Part shown: one piece after another, positions 15,852-24,546 of the stretch
Position numbering within the stretch: the first letter of the stretch is position 1
How the letters are laid out: each line of letters opens with the position of its first letter
Source: a virus
Direction: 5' to 3' (one strand)
Virus record (IMG/VR): IMGVR_UViG_3300036985_002165
Location: 1-34,505 of that record
DNA length: 34,505 nt
The notes under the pieces: generated by a model
Database searches by the model: none
What the model saw: the letters and a program-made list of their open reading frames with translations, nothing else
What the model was told of the DNA's origin: nothing
Program-made: the position numbers and the translations under genes

Positions 15852-17864
15852 TTATGTCGCGCTTGTAGTTGCCATTAAATAAACAACTTGCCCATCTATA
15901 AGGCAACGTATTTTTCTATTTACCGTATTGTCAACGCTATTAAAAACTAAAGTGTTGTTTGATGATTTAAAACTTAAATGTGAATTTGTCCCGTTATTAA
16001 AGCTAAAAGATAATAACCCTGTAGTATTCGCCGCAATATCTGAAGCAATATTTTTTGTAAAATGTGATTGGTTTGCGCCAATAGTCAAAGGGTATAAAGT
16101 GCCTACTGTATTTGTTCCGGCTTCTGATGTTGTACCCCCATAAACATTAACATCAGGCCCAATAGAATAAGTTGTTCCTGATGCAGAGTAAAAATTAACG
16201 CCAGCGCCATTATTTTGGTAAATGACAGAGCTTGAAACTATATTGTTTGTACTCCCTGTATTAAAAGCAAAAACAGGAATAGTTGTGCTATTGCCAGTAA
16301 AATTACATCCGGAAATTACGTTATAGTCTCCAACAAATTCTACAGGTGTGCCTATAAAACAACCTGATATTTTGTTATATCCATACTGCGTATCTTTAAA
16401 TGCGAATACATCAGTTGCGCTTGCTGGTTCAGCAGGAAAAGCACCTTTTGCTGGTATTCCTGCGCCGCATCCTAAGAAAGTTGAGCCTGAGCAAACAACT
16501 GGTGCATTTGACTTAATATCACATCCAGCGTCTCCAAAAAATGCAACATTAGACACATTCAATATGCTAAAAGCCCCTGTATTTACCCAAATTCCAGCCG
16601 CATTAGGATTACCTGTAAAAGGGTTGGAGGGGTTATTTCTCGGATCTAAAGGGTTTACTCCAGCATATTGAATAATAGCGTTAGATATAATTCCTATATC
16701 TGATGAAGAATTTGTATCAAAATATATTTCGCCTTTTGAGTCATTATTTAAAAAAGCATTTGTTAATTGTAGCCCTGCTCCAGTGCCAACATAAATACCA
16801 TACTGACCATTAGCAAATGTTTCAATATTGCTCATAAAAGGTGCTGCGCCTGCAATACCCCCTGTTGTATTTGCTATTAAATAAAGACCACTTAAATAAT
16901 TAGTATTTACCGAAAGAGAGTTCCACTTACCCTGTGACCCTGCGCCATAAATACCATATCCATAATTCTGCTGAATAAGCAACCTTTCTAAAGTTGAGTG
17001 TGCTGATCCGTTTATATTAATGCCTGTATAACATTGCGTAATGAACAAATCAGATAATGTAAATGTTATTGCGCCTGTGCCTAAAGTTCCATTAGTATTT
17101 GTAGATACAGCTATTGAATTTGTATAAGCTGGGTTAGTAGGCCCAGTAATGCTTAAAGATGTGATAGTGAAATAATTATAATTACAATAGAATATATTTC
17201 CGTTATGCGTTGCTGTTACTGTAGTAGCTGATATTCCATCTCCAAACACGGTAACATTACCTGGTACATTTAATGGAGCCGAAACTTTATAGTTTCCTGC
17301 TGGTAAATGTAATGCCCCTCCTGAAATACTTATAGAAGCTAAAGCGTTATTAATGGCAGTAGTATCGTCAGTAACTCCATCTCCACTAGCCCCAAAATCT
17401 TTAGCTGAAATATTAATTTGTGAAGTTACATCTTGAATCTGTGATACTTTACCTGTAACAACTGTAACACTTCCAAAACTATAAAATGCGCCTGTTACAG
17501 TACCTGTGATTTTATAACTTCCAGCAGGAACAGCTATACCTGTAGGGTTTGCAGCGGTAGCTGCAATAAAAGCAGCTGTATCATCAGTTAAGCCGTCACC
17601 TACAGCGCCAAAATCTTTAACATTTGGAAAGTCACCAAACATATCTGAGATTAATCTTGGTGTAGCACCAGTTAAAGAAGTACCATTTTCCGATACTATA
17701 GCTGTATCAGAGGTAGTAACAGATGCGCCAGCAGAACTTAAACTTAAGCCTGTAACATTTCCATTTCCATCTTGAACTTGTTGAAGTGTTGAAGTTATGC
17801 CGCCAGGAACCTGCAATAAGCCTGGAAAGGATAAATTTTGTTGCTGATTCGCTAGGCTAGACAT
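15852..17864 (-). CDS. tailspike with pectate-lyase-like beta-helix
   Basis: The 670-residue protein has an N-terminal part (1-75) of unclear fold. It then has two copies of the pectate-lyase-3 entry motif: VKDFGAVGDGLTDDTAAF at 82-99 and AKDFGASGDGVTDDTTAI at 154-171. The remainder is rich in G, N, S and T with turns such as NQNYGYGIYGAG and NGQYGIYVGTGAGLQL, typical of a right-handed parallel beta-helix. Such spikes bind and often cut host surface polysaccharide. The C-terminus (about 610-670) probably trimerises. The gene lies between the coat cluster and gp4; in P22 the spike gene is at the far end of the late region. No substrate can be deduced. Confidence 0.88.
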   Translation of the reverse strand: MSSLANQQQNLSFPGLLQVPGGITSTLQQVQDGNGNVTGLSLSSAGASVTTSDTAIVSENGTSLTGATPRLISDMFGDFPNVKDFGAVGDGLTDDTAAFIAATAANPTGIAVPAGSYKITGTVTGAFYSFGSVTVVTGKVSQIQDVTSQINISAKDFGASGDGVTDDTTAINNALASISISGGALHLPAGNYKVSAPLNVPGNVTVFGDGISATTVTATHNGNIFYCNYNYFTITSLSITGPTNPAYTNSIAVSTNTNGTLGTGAITFTLSDLFITQCYTGININGSAHSTLERLLIQQNYGYGIYGAGSQGKWNSLSVNTNYLSGLYLIANTTGGIAGAAPFMSNIETFANGQYGIYVGTGAGLQLTNAFLNNDSKGEIYFDTNSSSDIGIISNAIIQYAGVNPLDPRNNPSNPFTGNPNAAGIWVNTGAFSILNVSNVAFFGDAGCDIKSNAPVVCSGSTFLGCGAGIPAKGAFPAEPASATDVFAFKDTQYGYNKISGCFIGTPVEFVGDYNVISGCNFTGNSTTIPVFAFNTGSTNNIVSSSVIYQNNGAGVNFYSASGTTYSIGPDVNVYGGTTSEAGTNTVGTLYPLTIGANQSHFTKNIASDIAANTTGLLSFSFNNGTNSHLSFKSSNNTLVFNSVDNTVNRKIRCLIDGQVVYLMATTSAT

Positions 17865-17867
17865 TTA

Positions 17868-18047
17868 CTATTCCTCAAATTTGGTCGATCTAACACGTTT
17901 TACGGGGGTTTCTTTACCCTTACTGTCCCATTCTTGGGAAGTTAGCCATCCATCCTTGGATAAAGCTTTATATTCTTGCTCATCGATGGCAATTATTGAA
18001 TTGTCATATGAGTCTTTGTGCATCGAGCATGGATATTCGATTGCCAT
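17868..18047 (-). CDS. small hypothetical protein, 59 aa
   Basis: This 59-residue frame encodes MAIEYPCSMHKDSYDNSIIA, then a part with EYKALSKDGWLTSQEW and a basic end (KGKETPVKRVRSTKFEE). YKALSKDGW followed by acidic or aromatic residues resembles short proteins found beside phage capsid genes, often paired with lysine-rich tails, but I know no function. AGGTG lies about five bases before the ATG. The gene starts 8 bases after the terminator at 18056-18095, so it would be expressed by readthrough, at a lower level than the coat. Confidence 0.75.
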   Translation of the reverse strand: MAIEYPCSMHKDSYDNSIIAIDEQEYKALSKDGWLTSQEWDSKGKETPVKRVRSTKFEE

Positions 18048-18055
18048 AATTCACC

Positions 18056-18095
18056 TAAAAAAGGAAAAAGGTGGAGGACTTTATCCCTCCACCTT
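18056..18095 (-). terminator. intrinsic terminator after the coat cluster
   Basis: On the minus strand, AAGGTGGAGG and CCTCCACCTT form a perfect 10-bp stem with an 8-base loop, followed by TTTCCTTTTTT. It lies 8 bases after the stop of the coat-adjacent gene. Confidence 0.87.
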
Positions 18096-18102
18096 CAACT
18101 TA

Positions 18103-18477
18103 CTATGGGTTATTAGCCGCAATTGCACCGTAGTTACTTGGTGATGCTGTCATAAAGTCAGTAGCAACAGGGTAAGAACGAACAATTTGAACTAAATATG
18201 TATCAGCTGCTGGAGTTTTACTTGCAGCAGTTGGGTTTACATAAGTGATACTGATAGTATTAGCAGCTTTTACTCTTGCGCCAGCTATAGCAACGCCAGC
18301 AGTTTGAGCTGCTGTAGTTGATACCGATACAAAATCACCTACAGCAACGCCAGTAAGAGTAAAATCTTGCTCGGCAGTGGTAATTGTTGCAACAGCAGCA
18401 GGAGTTACTGCTAAAGATACAATAGATGTAGCGCGGATTGGTGCGACTGCAACTATATTAGGGCCTGGATTACTCAT
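18103..18477 (-). CDS. coat-adjacent structural protein, possible decoration or head protein, 124 aa
   Basis: The 124-residue protein is rich in A, V, T and S and looks like an all-beta domain: ATITTAEQDFTLTGVAVGDF, VSVSTTAAQTAGVAIAGARV, then NTISITYVNPTAA and TYLVQIVRSYP. No charged interface or membrane part is seen. The shape (FTLTGVxVGDFVSV ... GARVxAANTISITYVNPTA) resembles small proteins that I recall next to phage coat genes. It shares the transcription unit with the coat, bounded by terminators at 19911-19940 and 18056-18095. A head decoration or auxiliary capsid role is likely from position and abundance, but not shown. Confidence 0.75.
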   Translation of the reverse strand: MSNPGPNIVAVAPIRATSIVSLAVTPAAVATITTAEQDFTLTGVAVGDFVSVSTTAAQTAGVAIAGARVKAANTISITYVNPTAASKTPAADTYLVQIVRSYPVATDFMTASPSNYGAIAANNP

Positions 18478-18492
18478 ATTAAAATACTCCTA

Positions 18493-19746
18493 TTAACCAG
18501 TGATACGGCAAGCCAGCTCAGGATAAACTGTGCTGAAACCATAAAGAACATCAAGACGAGTCGGCAATTGGTCAGAGTTAATATCGTATTGGCGAACCAA
18601 ACGAATTGACAGACCATCAGCAGACGCACGTCCAGCCATATCAACACCTTGAGGCAATAACAGATCAGCAGTACCAAGAGCAAAAGCATCGCGATGGAAC
18701 GCAATAGCATTGGCGTAGCTTGCACCAGCAGAACCTGAAATTACAGTAGCGTTGCCAGAAGCAATAGTACCAGTGGTGCTAGTTACGTTTTGGAATTGAC
18801 CGCTAAATACAGGTGTTGGGAATACTTGAACTGTTTGTGAAGAACCAGTACCAGTAGTCAACGCAGTTACTACGAAGTTACGCAGTGTGCCAGTTGATTG
18901 ACGGTTTTGTGGGTTCACAGCGTAAACGCCAGGTATTGTGAAAACAGTACCTTGAGTTAAAGTTTTACCATTAGTAATAGTAGCAGTTAAACCAAAAGTA
19001 GTTGCAGCATTAGTTTGAACAGAACCGCCAGCTTGTGCAGCTACAGCGATAGTGTCAGTTCCAACGATGAAAGAACCAGAAGTAAAGTTACCTACGTTTT
19101 GATCCATTGCAAAGTTGAAGCCTAAAGTGCTGTCGCCCATTGCGCCTTTCTTGAATATTTCAGAAATAACACCTTGTGGGTTGAACAAGTTAGTCAAACC
19201 AGAAACGATACCAACATCAATAGTAGGATCAACAATAATGCTTCTTAATTCATCAACAGGAGCAGCTTCTTGGTTCAATCTAGCACGAGCAGCTAAGATT
19301 GTGTTCAAAGATTGTGCTTGAGTTGGTGAGTTAGATAACACGCCAGGAGTACCGACCATGTTATATACGTTCAAGAATTGTTGTAGACCGTCATAGTCGA
19401 TTTTGTTAGCAACCGCAGCAATAGCAGGCTTAATAAAACGATCTGAGAAGTCAGAAATGTTTAAGCTTAAATCTTGAGTTGTAAACGCCATATCAACACC
19501 GAACTGAGTGTTCAGAGTCAATGGAACGTAAGTTTCAACAGAAGATTCAACTTGAAGTGCAGGGCCAGTTCTACCAACATAACGAGGAGGTTTTCTCAAG
19601 TTAATAGTAGTACCGATTTTTGCGCCTTCGATGGCAAATTTGTCGTCATATTGACGGCTGATTGCACGAGTAAAAACTAAGCTGTTGGTCAAGACCCGTA
19701 GAGCTTCGTTTGTAATCATGCTTATGGTAAGCAATTGATTAGACAT
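18493..19746 (-). CDS. major coat protein, P22 gp5-like
   Basis: The 417-residue protein is close in length to P22 coat (430). Its opening, MSNQLLTISMITNEALRVLT and NSLVFTRAISRQYDDKFA, followed by AKIGTTINLRKPPRYVGRTG, matches the P22 coat family (HK97 fold with an inserted domain). Later features include SLNISDFSDRFIKPAIAAVA and the C-terminal IRLVRQYDINSDQLPTRLDV LYGF. I start at the ATG 19746 because GGAG sits about 6 bases upstream (19753-19756); the longer version begins at a TTG that overlaps this site. It has its own promoter and leader after a terminator, which would let it be made in excess over scaffold and portal. Confidence 0.93.
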   Translation of the reverse strand: MSNQLLTISMITNEALRVLTNSLVFTRAISRQYDDKFAIEGAKIGTTINLRKPPRYVGRTGPALQVESSVETYVPLTLNTQFGVDMAFTTQDLSLNISDFSDRFIKPAIAAVANKIDYDGLQQFLNVYNMVGTPGVLSNSPTQAQSLNTILAARARLNQEAAPVDELRSIIVDPTIDVGIVSGLTNLFNPQGVISEIFKKGAMGDSTLGFNFAMDQNVGNFTSGSFIVGTDTIAVAAQAGGSVQTNAATTFGLTATITNGKTLTQGTVFTIPGVYAVNPQNRQSTGTLRNFVVTALTTGTGSSQTVQVFPTPVFSGQFQNVTSTTGTIASGNATVISGSAGASYANAIAFHRDAFALGTADLLLPQGVDMAGRASADGLSIRLVRQYDINSDQLPTRLDVLYGFSTVYPELACRITG

Positions 19747-19839
19747 ATTTGTCTCCAAATGAAAAGAAAAAGGTATTTAGCCTGATTTATTTCCAGATGG
19801 GAGCCAATCCCTCGAATTATCTGTACTGAGGTTGCCTAG

Positions 19840-19867
19840 CTATTTAAACAGGCAAAAGTTTAAATAG
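19840..19867 (-). promoter_or_regulatory. stem-loop at the start of the coat leader
   Basis: CTATTTAAAC at 19840-19849 and GTTTAAATAG at 19858-19867 form a perfect 10-bp inverted repeat with an 8-base loop. It begins about 10 bases after the predicted -10 box, so it would lie at or near the 5' end of the coat mRNA. The stem is AT-rich and weak on its own. Confidence 0.6.
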
Positions 19868-19877
19868 ATGTGAGGTC

Positions 19878-19906
19878 ATTATATACCATATCATATTTAA
19901 AATGTA
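19878..19906 (-). promoter_or_regulatory. predicted promoter for the coat unit
   Basis: The minus strand carries a perfect TATAAT at 19883-19878 preceded by TGGTA. The -35 region (around 19901-19906, TACATT) is weak. The site lies between the scaffold terminator and the coat leader, which supports it. Confidence 0.5.
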
Positions 19907-19910
19907 CATA

Positions 19911-19940
19911 AAAAAATGCCACCAATATGGTATTGGTGGC
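19911..19940 (-). terminator. intrinsic terminator after the scaffold gene
   Basis: On the minus strand, GCCACCAATA and TATTGGTGGC form a perfect 10-bp stem with a 3-base loop, followed by ATTTTTTT. It begins 14 bases after the scaffold stop. Confidence 0.87.
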
Positions 19941-19954
19941 GAGTCGGAGAGTTT

Positions 19955-20794
19955 TTAGCGTTTTAGACGTGCTACCAGTTTAGCTTTATCTTCTGCATTA
20001 CGAGCAGCTATATATTCTGAAGTAGACATTTCAGCGTAAGATTTCGTGCCATTTACAGTACCTCCAGTCCCATTAATAGGGCGTATTGGCTTTGGTGCTG
20101 AACTTGTTCTGGCATCTTGCCTGACAATCGCTGCTAATCTCATACCTGCTTGTACAGGCGACATATTAGAGATTTCATAGGCTACATCAAGGTTTCTACC
20201 TAATTGATAGGCTATATCAGGGCCATTTTCCATACCTAATATAGCTTCTCTGATAGTTTGGTTCTGAGCTAATATCGGATCTGATGTAATTCTTTCAATA
20301 ACAGAATCGTAATCCGCATATCTAACACGAGCAGCTGCTTCAGCCGTTTCTAATTTGGCTTGTGCAGCTTGTTGGGTTTGCAATCTTGCCCGTTGCTCAT
20401 ATTCTTGAGCAACAGCTTGTTTCGCCTCCATAACCGCAGATTCACGGGTATATTGCATCATTGCATCCATATACCGAGGATCATACTGACCGCCAGCAAA
20501 TTGTGACGGATCAGGTGGTGCTAATGATGGTGCTTGTTGCTCTTGAGCAGGAGAATACTGTCTAAGTATTTGCTCCTGCTGCTCAAGCATCTTTTCCAAA
20601 CGCTCTGCTTGCCTTCTTGCTTCGTGCTTATCACGAGTTAATTCATCAATCCGTTTCTTATACCAAGGGTCTTGTTTTTCGGAGGTAGGTTCTTCAGTTG
20701 TTTCTACCTCCTCCTGATTACTTTCCGATTCAACTTCTTGTGATTCAACTTCTTGAGTCTCTACGGGTGTACTTTCGATTATTTCTTCGCTCAT
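19955..20794 (-). CDS. capsid scaffolding protein
   Basis: The 279-residue protein has the make-up of a phage scaffold: a very acidic N-terminus (1-40, many E, with a repeated ETQEVESQEVESES), a long helical middle (about 55-150, with RRQAERLEKMLEQQEQILRQ and QEYEQRARLQTQQAAQAKLE), and a basic helical C-terminus (AARNAEDKAKLVARLKR). In P22 the basic C-terminal helix of scaffold binds coat. The gene sits between portal and coat, as in P22 (303 residues there). Its ATG overlaps the portal stop (ATGA at 20794-20791). Confidence 0.85.
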   Translation of the reverse strand: MSEEIIESTPVETQEVESQEVESESNQEEVETTEEPTSEKQDPWYKKRIDELTRDKHEARRQAERLEKMLEQQEQILRQYSPAQEQQAPSLAPPDPSQFAGGQYDPRYMDAMMQYTRESAVMEAKQAVAQEYEQRARLQTQQAAQAKLETAEAAARVRYADYDSVIERITSDPILAQNQTIREAILGMENGPDIAYQLGRNLDVAYEISNMSPVQAGMRLAAIVRQDARTSSAPKPIRPINGTGGTVNGTKSYAEMSTSEYIAARNAEDKAKLVARLKR

Positions 20795-22986
20795 TTCGTT
20801 TCTCCGGGTTTTGCTTCACTTGTTAATGCTGCAATATCAGGTTCCCTTCGCATAGCACCAGGTCTAACAGGTTGACCAGCAGGTGCTTGACCTTGTGGTG
20901 CGCCTTGAGGCATACCTTGAGGCTGTGGAGGTGGTTGAGTTGCCTGCATTTCTAACTGTTCAAATTCTTGATTATTTTCTACTAGCTCTTGAGTTCCCAT
21001 ACCCATCATTAAGGTTAAATTTTCTCTGACAGCAGCTTGTAATTGCGTGTCTGTCATCATAATTTTACCTTCCACGTCCATGCGTTTAGTTTGGGCTTCA
21101 AACCATTCACGTTCCTGCTTTTGAAGTTCAATCATGCGTTGGTCACGAAGTTGAGTAATTTCTTGACTCATATGCTCCATTTGACCTGCCAATTCATCCA
21201 TCATTTGCCGAGCTTGAAGGACTTGTGGATCAACTTTATCGCCACTCTTAGCTACCGCTTGTATTTGCGGAGGTAGCATGGCTTGAAGTCGTTTGCTGAT
21301 TTCTTCAGCTCCGGGCCAATCCATATTTTTTAACATCAAATCACCGATGATATTGAATAATGATGGGTTAGCTTGAGTTAAAGTCAGCATCATTGTGGCT
21401 GCTTCATCGCGTTTAGTTGCATATGAAGGGCCTGCATCGCAAACAACGTCATAACGTCCAATAGTCGGATTAAAAATTGAATCAATCGCAGTATTTTCAG
21501 TATTAGCGGACGGAGTTTGAATGTTAGGGTTAAGTTGTACAGTTCTTGGCGTTCCATCTTCACCTAAAATTCGTGCAACTCTGGGTCTATCATAGACTTT
21601 TGGAATCATATCCAATACAACACGGCCAATTTGACGAACGGAACGCGATAAATTGTCTTGATAGTGGAAAGTGTTAATATCAGCCTGTTTTTGCCTCAAT
21701 AACAAGGCTCTACCAGACGTTTCATTAGACTGTGCGCCTAACGTAGGTTGGTAAATCCCCATGCTTTGCATGATGTCATTTTCAGCTAATTGAATAGCTT
21801 GCATGATTGCGGGGCTTGATTGTGGAGGCATTGCGCGTTGAGGTGAGCCAACAGGTGTTCCAGCTATTGATACAGGGTCATATTCGAGGTAGGCGACCGA
21901 TTCTTTGTTTACCCTTCCCCAATTAGGGTCAGTTTCAAATTGCCCTGCTACACCTATAAACGGAGCTTTAGGCGACAATGCAACATTTTCAGCATTAGCA
22001 GATAAATAATAGTTATACAACCGTTGAGCATCTTTAGCATTGCGAATCAATCCTGATAAATAACGTCTACCTTGTAGCCATAGTTCATGACCGATGACTG
22101 GAACAATAGGGATATACTTCGTAGGAAGCTCACCACGTTCTAAAATAGTATCGCCAGTAGCTTTGCACCACATACAGCGTTTTTTATCAGCTATACGCAC
22201 CTGTGATGGGTCTTGGGGATCAGTTATTTCTACTTCTTCATGCTCTATATAATAGTATTCAGCAATACGAACGCTGTCTTTAGTGTACCAGCCTTGAGCA
22301 TCGCCATTACCTGCATCATCAAAATGCGTTTCGTCAACGCCAGGATATAAACGTTCAAATTCATCTTTGGATATTTCTTCCGCTAAAATACACCATTCAG
22401 CATCAGAACCATCTGGTGATTTGCTGTGCGGGTCCATGTAGACCTTAAATGGATCAGGTATCCGGTCAATGTAAATTTCTTGATCGAAACTGGAATCATC
22501 AGCCCAGTCATTACGAATACGCACATAACCGATACCCATATCCACTTGCGATTCCACCGCAGTATCGTAAGCCATACCAGCATTGCTATTGTCTTGAATA
22601 TGGCGAATCAACCCCTGCAATACTTCTGCGGTTTCCTGATCGGCTTCATCGTTGACCGGACGGATACGAATACTGGGAGTATTCTGACGAATTTCATTAA
22701 CCACTCGATCACGATACTGAAGCAATCGGTTAATCACCAACATTGGGCGTTCTTTACCTGGGCGATTACGATCATACTTTGCAGACTCAGGCCATTGATC
22801 GCCTAATCGTGCAAAACGGACATCGTCCAACATTTCCTGTCTATTGACAGAAGTAAACTCCACCGCAGAACTGAAACGCTCGCGTATCTCCTTCAGCGTA
22901 TCTTCATCCATTTTTTCTTCGTCCGTTTCGGTATCCATACCAACACCAAATGATTCCATTATTGAATCTGTATCTAAATTTGCCAT
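20791..22986 (-). CDS. portal protein, P22 gp1-like
   Basis: The 731-residue protein is nearly the same length as P22 portal (725). It begins with an acidic segment and then FSSAVEFTSVNRQEMLDDVR, RLGDQWPESAKYDRNRPGKE and RPMLVINRLLQYRDRVVNEI, which match the P22 portal family, as do VESQVDMGIGYVRIRNDW and YIDRIPDPFKVYMDPHS. The C-terminus (about 600-731) is helical and then rich in proline and glutamine, comparable to the barrel region plus a flexible end. Twelve copies should form the ring through which DNA is packaged and ejected, docking with terminase at one face and gp4-like protein later. Confidence 0.95.
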   Translation of the reverse strand: MANLDTDSIMESFGVGMDTETDEEKMDEDTLKEIRERFSSAVEFTSVNRQEMLDDVRFARLGDQWPESAKYDRNRPGKERPMLVINRLLQYRDRVVNEIRQNTPSIRIRPVNDEADQETAEVLQGLIRHIQDNSNAGMAYDTAVESQVDMGIGYVRIRNDWADDSSFDQEIYIDRIPDPFKVYMDPHSKSPDGSDAEWCILAEEISKDEFERLYPGVDETHFDDAGNGDAQGWYTKDSVRIAEYYYIEHEEVEITDPQDPSQVRIADKKRCMWCKATGDTILERGELPTKYIPIVPVIGHELWLQGRRYLSGLIRNAKDAQRLYNYYLSANAENVALSPKAPFIGVAGQFETDPNWGRVNKESVAYLEYDPVSIAGTPVGSPQRAMPPQSSPAIMQAIQLAENDIMQSMGIYQPTLGAQSNETSGRALLLRQKQADINTFHYQDNLSRSVRQIGRVVLDMIPKVYDRPRVARILGEDGTPRTVQLNPNIQTPSANTENTAIDSIFNPTIGRYDVVCDAGPSYATKRDEAATMMLTLTQANPSLFNIIGDLMLKNMDWPGAEEISKRLQAMLPPQIQAVAKSGDKVDPQVLQARQMMDELAGQMEHMSQEITQLRDQRMIELQKQEREWFEAQTKRMDVEGKIMMTDTQLQAAVRENLTLMMGMGTQELVENNQEFEQLEMQATQPPPQPQGMPQGAPQGQAPAGQPVRPGAMRREPDIAALTSEAKPGETK

Positions 22987-23010
22987 GATTTTTCCTGAGC
23001 TATTAAAATG

Positions 23011-24546
23011 TTAAGCGCCCATCCAAGAAGAAGTGCTTCCCCCAGATGAATTATAAGATCGATTTCCTCCTTCCCTATGCTCTCGCTGTTCCCTATGGGC
23101 TACCGGAAACGCAAAAGTAACCGCTAATGCGTCCGCTGCATCAGGTGAGGCTAAACCCCTAGACCGCATTTCTTTCTTACCTTCAAGAAAGATAGTCCCT
23201 GAAGAATTAGGCTTCTTCATAGGCCCTATTAAATCAGATTTCAATTGCCTATCCTCCTTAATACTGGCAGTTTTTAACCAATCCCTCATTGCGCCCCACA
23301 TCTCTGCGCGTTTGTTGCCCCACATAATAGCATTAGTCGCCTTCCAACCAAAATTCACACCTCTTACCTTATACCGTTGTTCAACTAAACGATCAAGAAT
23401 ACCATAGCCTAATCCACCTTCATCGATCACCGTCAAGGCAGGGCGATACTGTTCAATTGCATCAATCACCCGTCCAACAATCGTCATGGTATCTTCACCG
23501 GAGTACCGTTTAATCGCTAATAAGTCACGCCCCTGTCTGACAATAATCACTGTTGAGTCAGCCCCACCTCGTGCAGGATCGACACCAATAACAATAGGCG
23601 CAGTTGTATCCTTATATAATGGGCGTTGAAACGCATCTTCAATGAGGTCGGGCGATATGAACTGATCTTCACCTGCGGTGGGAAATTCACCGTACACCTC
23701 AACCCGTGCTTGGGAAGAATCTTCGCCATACTCAGCAATAATCTGTTCATAAACCTGTTTATCCGTATCTTCAACCGTTCTCGCGTCCACCATACGGCTT
23801 TTCCAGAACGCTCGTTTGCCGTGAAAGCACTCAAAAAAATACCCTTCATTTCGTCTAGGGTTGCTGAAAGCAAACCAATACCGATCAAGGATATTCTCGG
23901 TAAAGAAACCAGCTCCTACCGACCATATCTCATTAGGAATACCTGACGCTTCATCAAAGATTAACATCATTCCGTCATGGTTGTGAACCCCTGCATAACT
24001 GTCAGGGTTCTCAGCGCTCCATAACTTACCTTCAGCGCCCCAATATCGAGTACCTTTCTTCAGCTGCATTTCCACCAAGTTAGTCAGCCATGTAGCTGGG
24101 GTTATCTTAGTAGCAGACAGTTCAAACCAATGCGTGTTAATTGACATGGCGTACCATCGTGACAGTTCACCCCATGTGACAGACTTCAATTGGCTTTCCG
24201 AGTTAGCTGACACGATCACCGTTGAGCCTACCCGTGTGGTCAACATCCACAATATTAACCACGACACCAATGCGGACTTACCAATACCACGTCCTGAGGA
24301 GACAGCAGAACGTAGAGTTGACATATCTACTTGGCCTTTATTCTCCTTAATATGATCGGCAATATCCCTTAGCACTTCCCGTTGCCATTTTCTTGGCCCG
24401 TGAAAGTGTTCTAATGGTGTGTTCTTCTTCCCCCAAGGAAACACGAACAACACAAACGCTTCAGGATCATCCGCTATCTTGGGCGACCATAACTCCACCA
24501 TCAACGTCTGTTCTTCGTCTGGACGATATATTGGTTGTTGAGCCAT
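23011..24546 (-). CDS. terminase large subunit
   Basis: The 511-residue packaging motor has an ATPase with Walker A SSGRGIGKS at 83-91 and Walker B LIFDEA at 195-200. The nuclease domain carries GVDPARGGADSTVI (D323), LTVIDEGGLGYGI (D375) and ASPDAADALAV (D469, D472), the acidic residues expected for the RNase H-like endonuclease that cuts concatemers. It uses ATP to pump DNA through the portal. The N-terminus overlaps the small subunit by 80 bases in another frame; GAGG upstream of the ATG 24546 supports this start, and no good later start keeps the full domain. The C-terminus is basic and serine-rich. Confidence 0.95.
   Translation of the reverse strand: MAQQPIYRPDEEQTLMVELWSPKIADDPEAFVLFVFPWGKKNTPLEHFHGPRKWQREVLRDIADHIKENKGQVDMSTLRSAVSSGRGIGKSALVSWLILWMLTTRVGSTVIVSANSESQLKSVTWGELSRWYAMSINTHWFELSATKITPATWLTNLVEMQLKKGTRYWGAEGKLWSAENPDSYAGVHNHDGMMLIFDEASGIPNEIWSVGAGFFTENILDRYWFAFSNPRRNEGYFFECFHGKRAFWKSRMVDARTVEDTDKQVYEQIIAEYGEDSSQARVEVYGEFPTAGEDQFISPDLIEDAFQRPLYKDTTAPIVIGVDPARGGADSTVIIVRQGRDLLAIKRYSGEDTMTIVGRVIDAIEQYRPALTVIDEGGLGYGILDRLVEQRYKVRGVNFGWKATNAIMWGNKRAEMWGAMRDWLKTASIKEDRQLKSDLIGPMKKPNSSGTIFLEGKKEMRSRGLASPDAADALAVTFAFPVAHREQREHREGGNRSYNSSGGSTSSWMGA

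Noticed and set aside
15849-15906. Longer start (TTG at 15906) for the gp4-like gene
   Set aside because: It lies inside the tailspike end and adds residues unlike the module; the ATG at 15849 follows the tailspike stop by two bases.
22426-22806. Plus-strand open frame of 126 codons antisense to the portal
   Set aside because: It is fully inside the portal gene, which matches its family over the whole length; the product has no coherent pattern.
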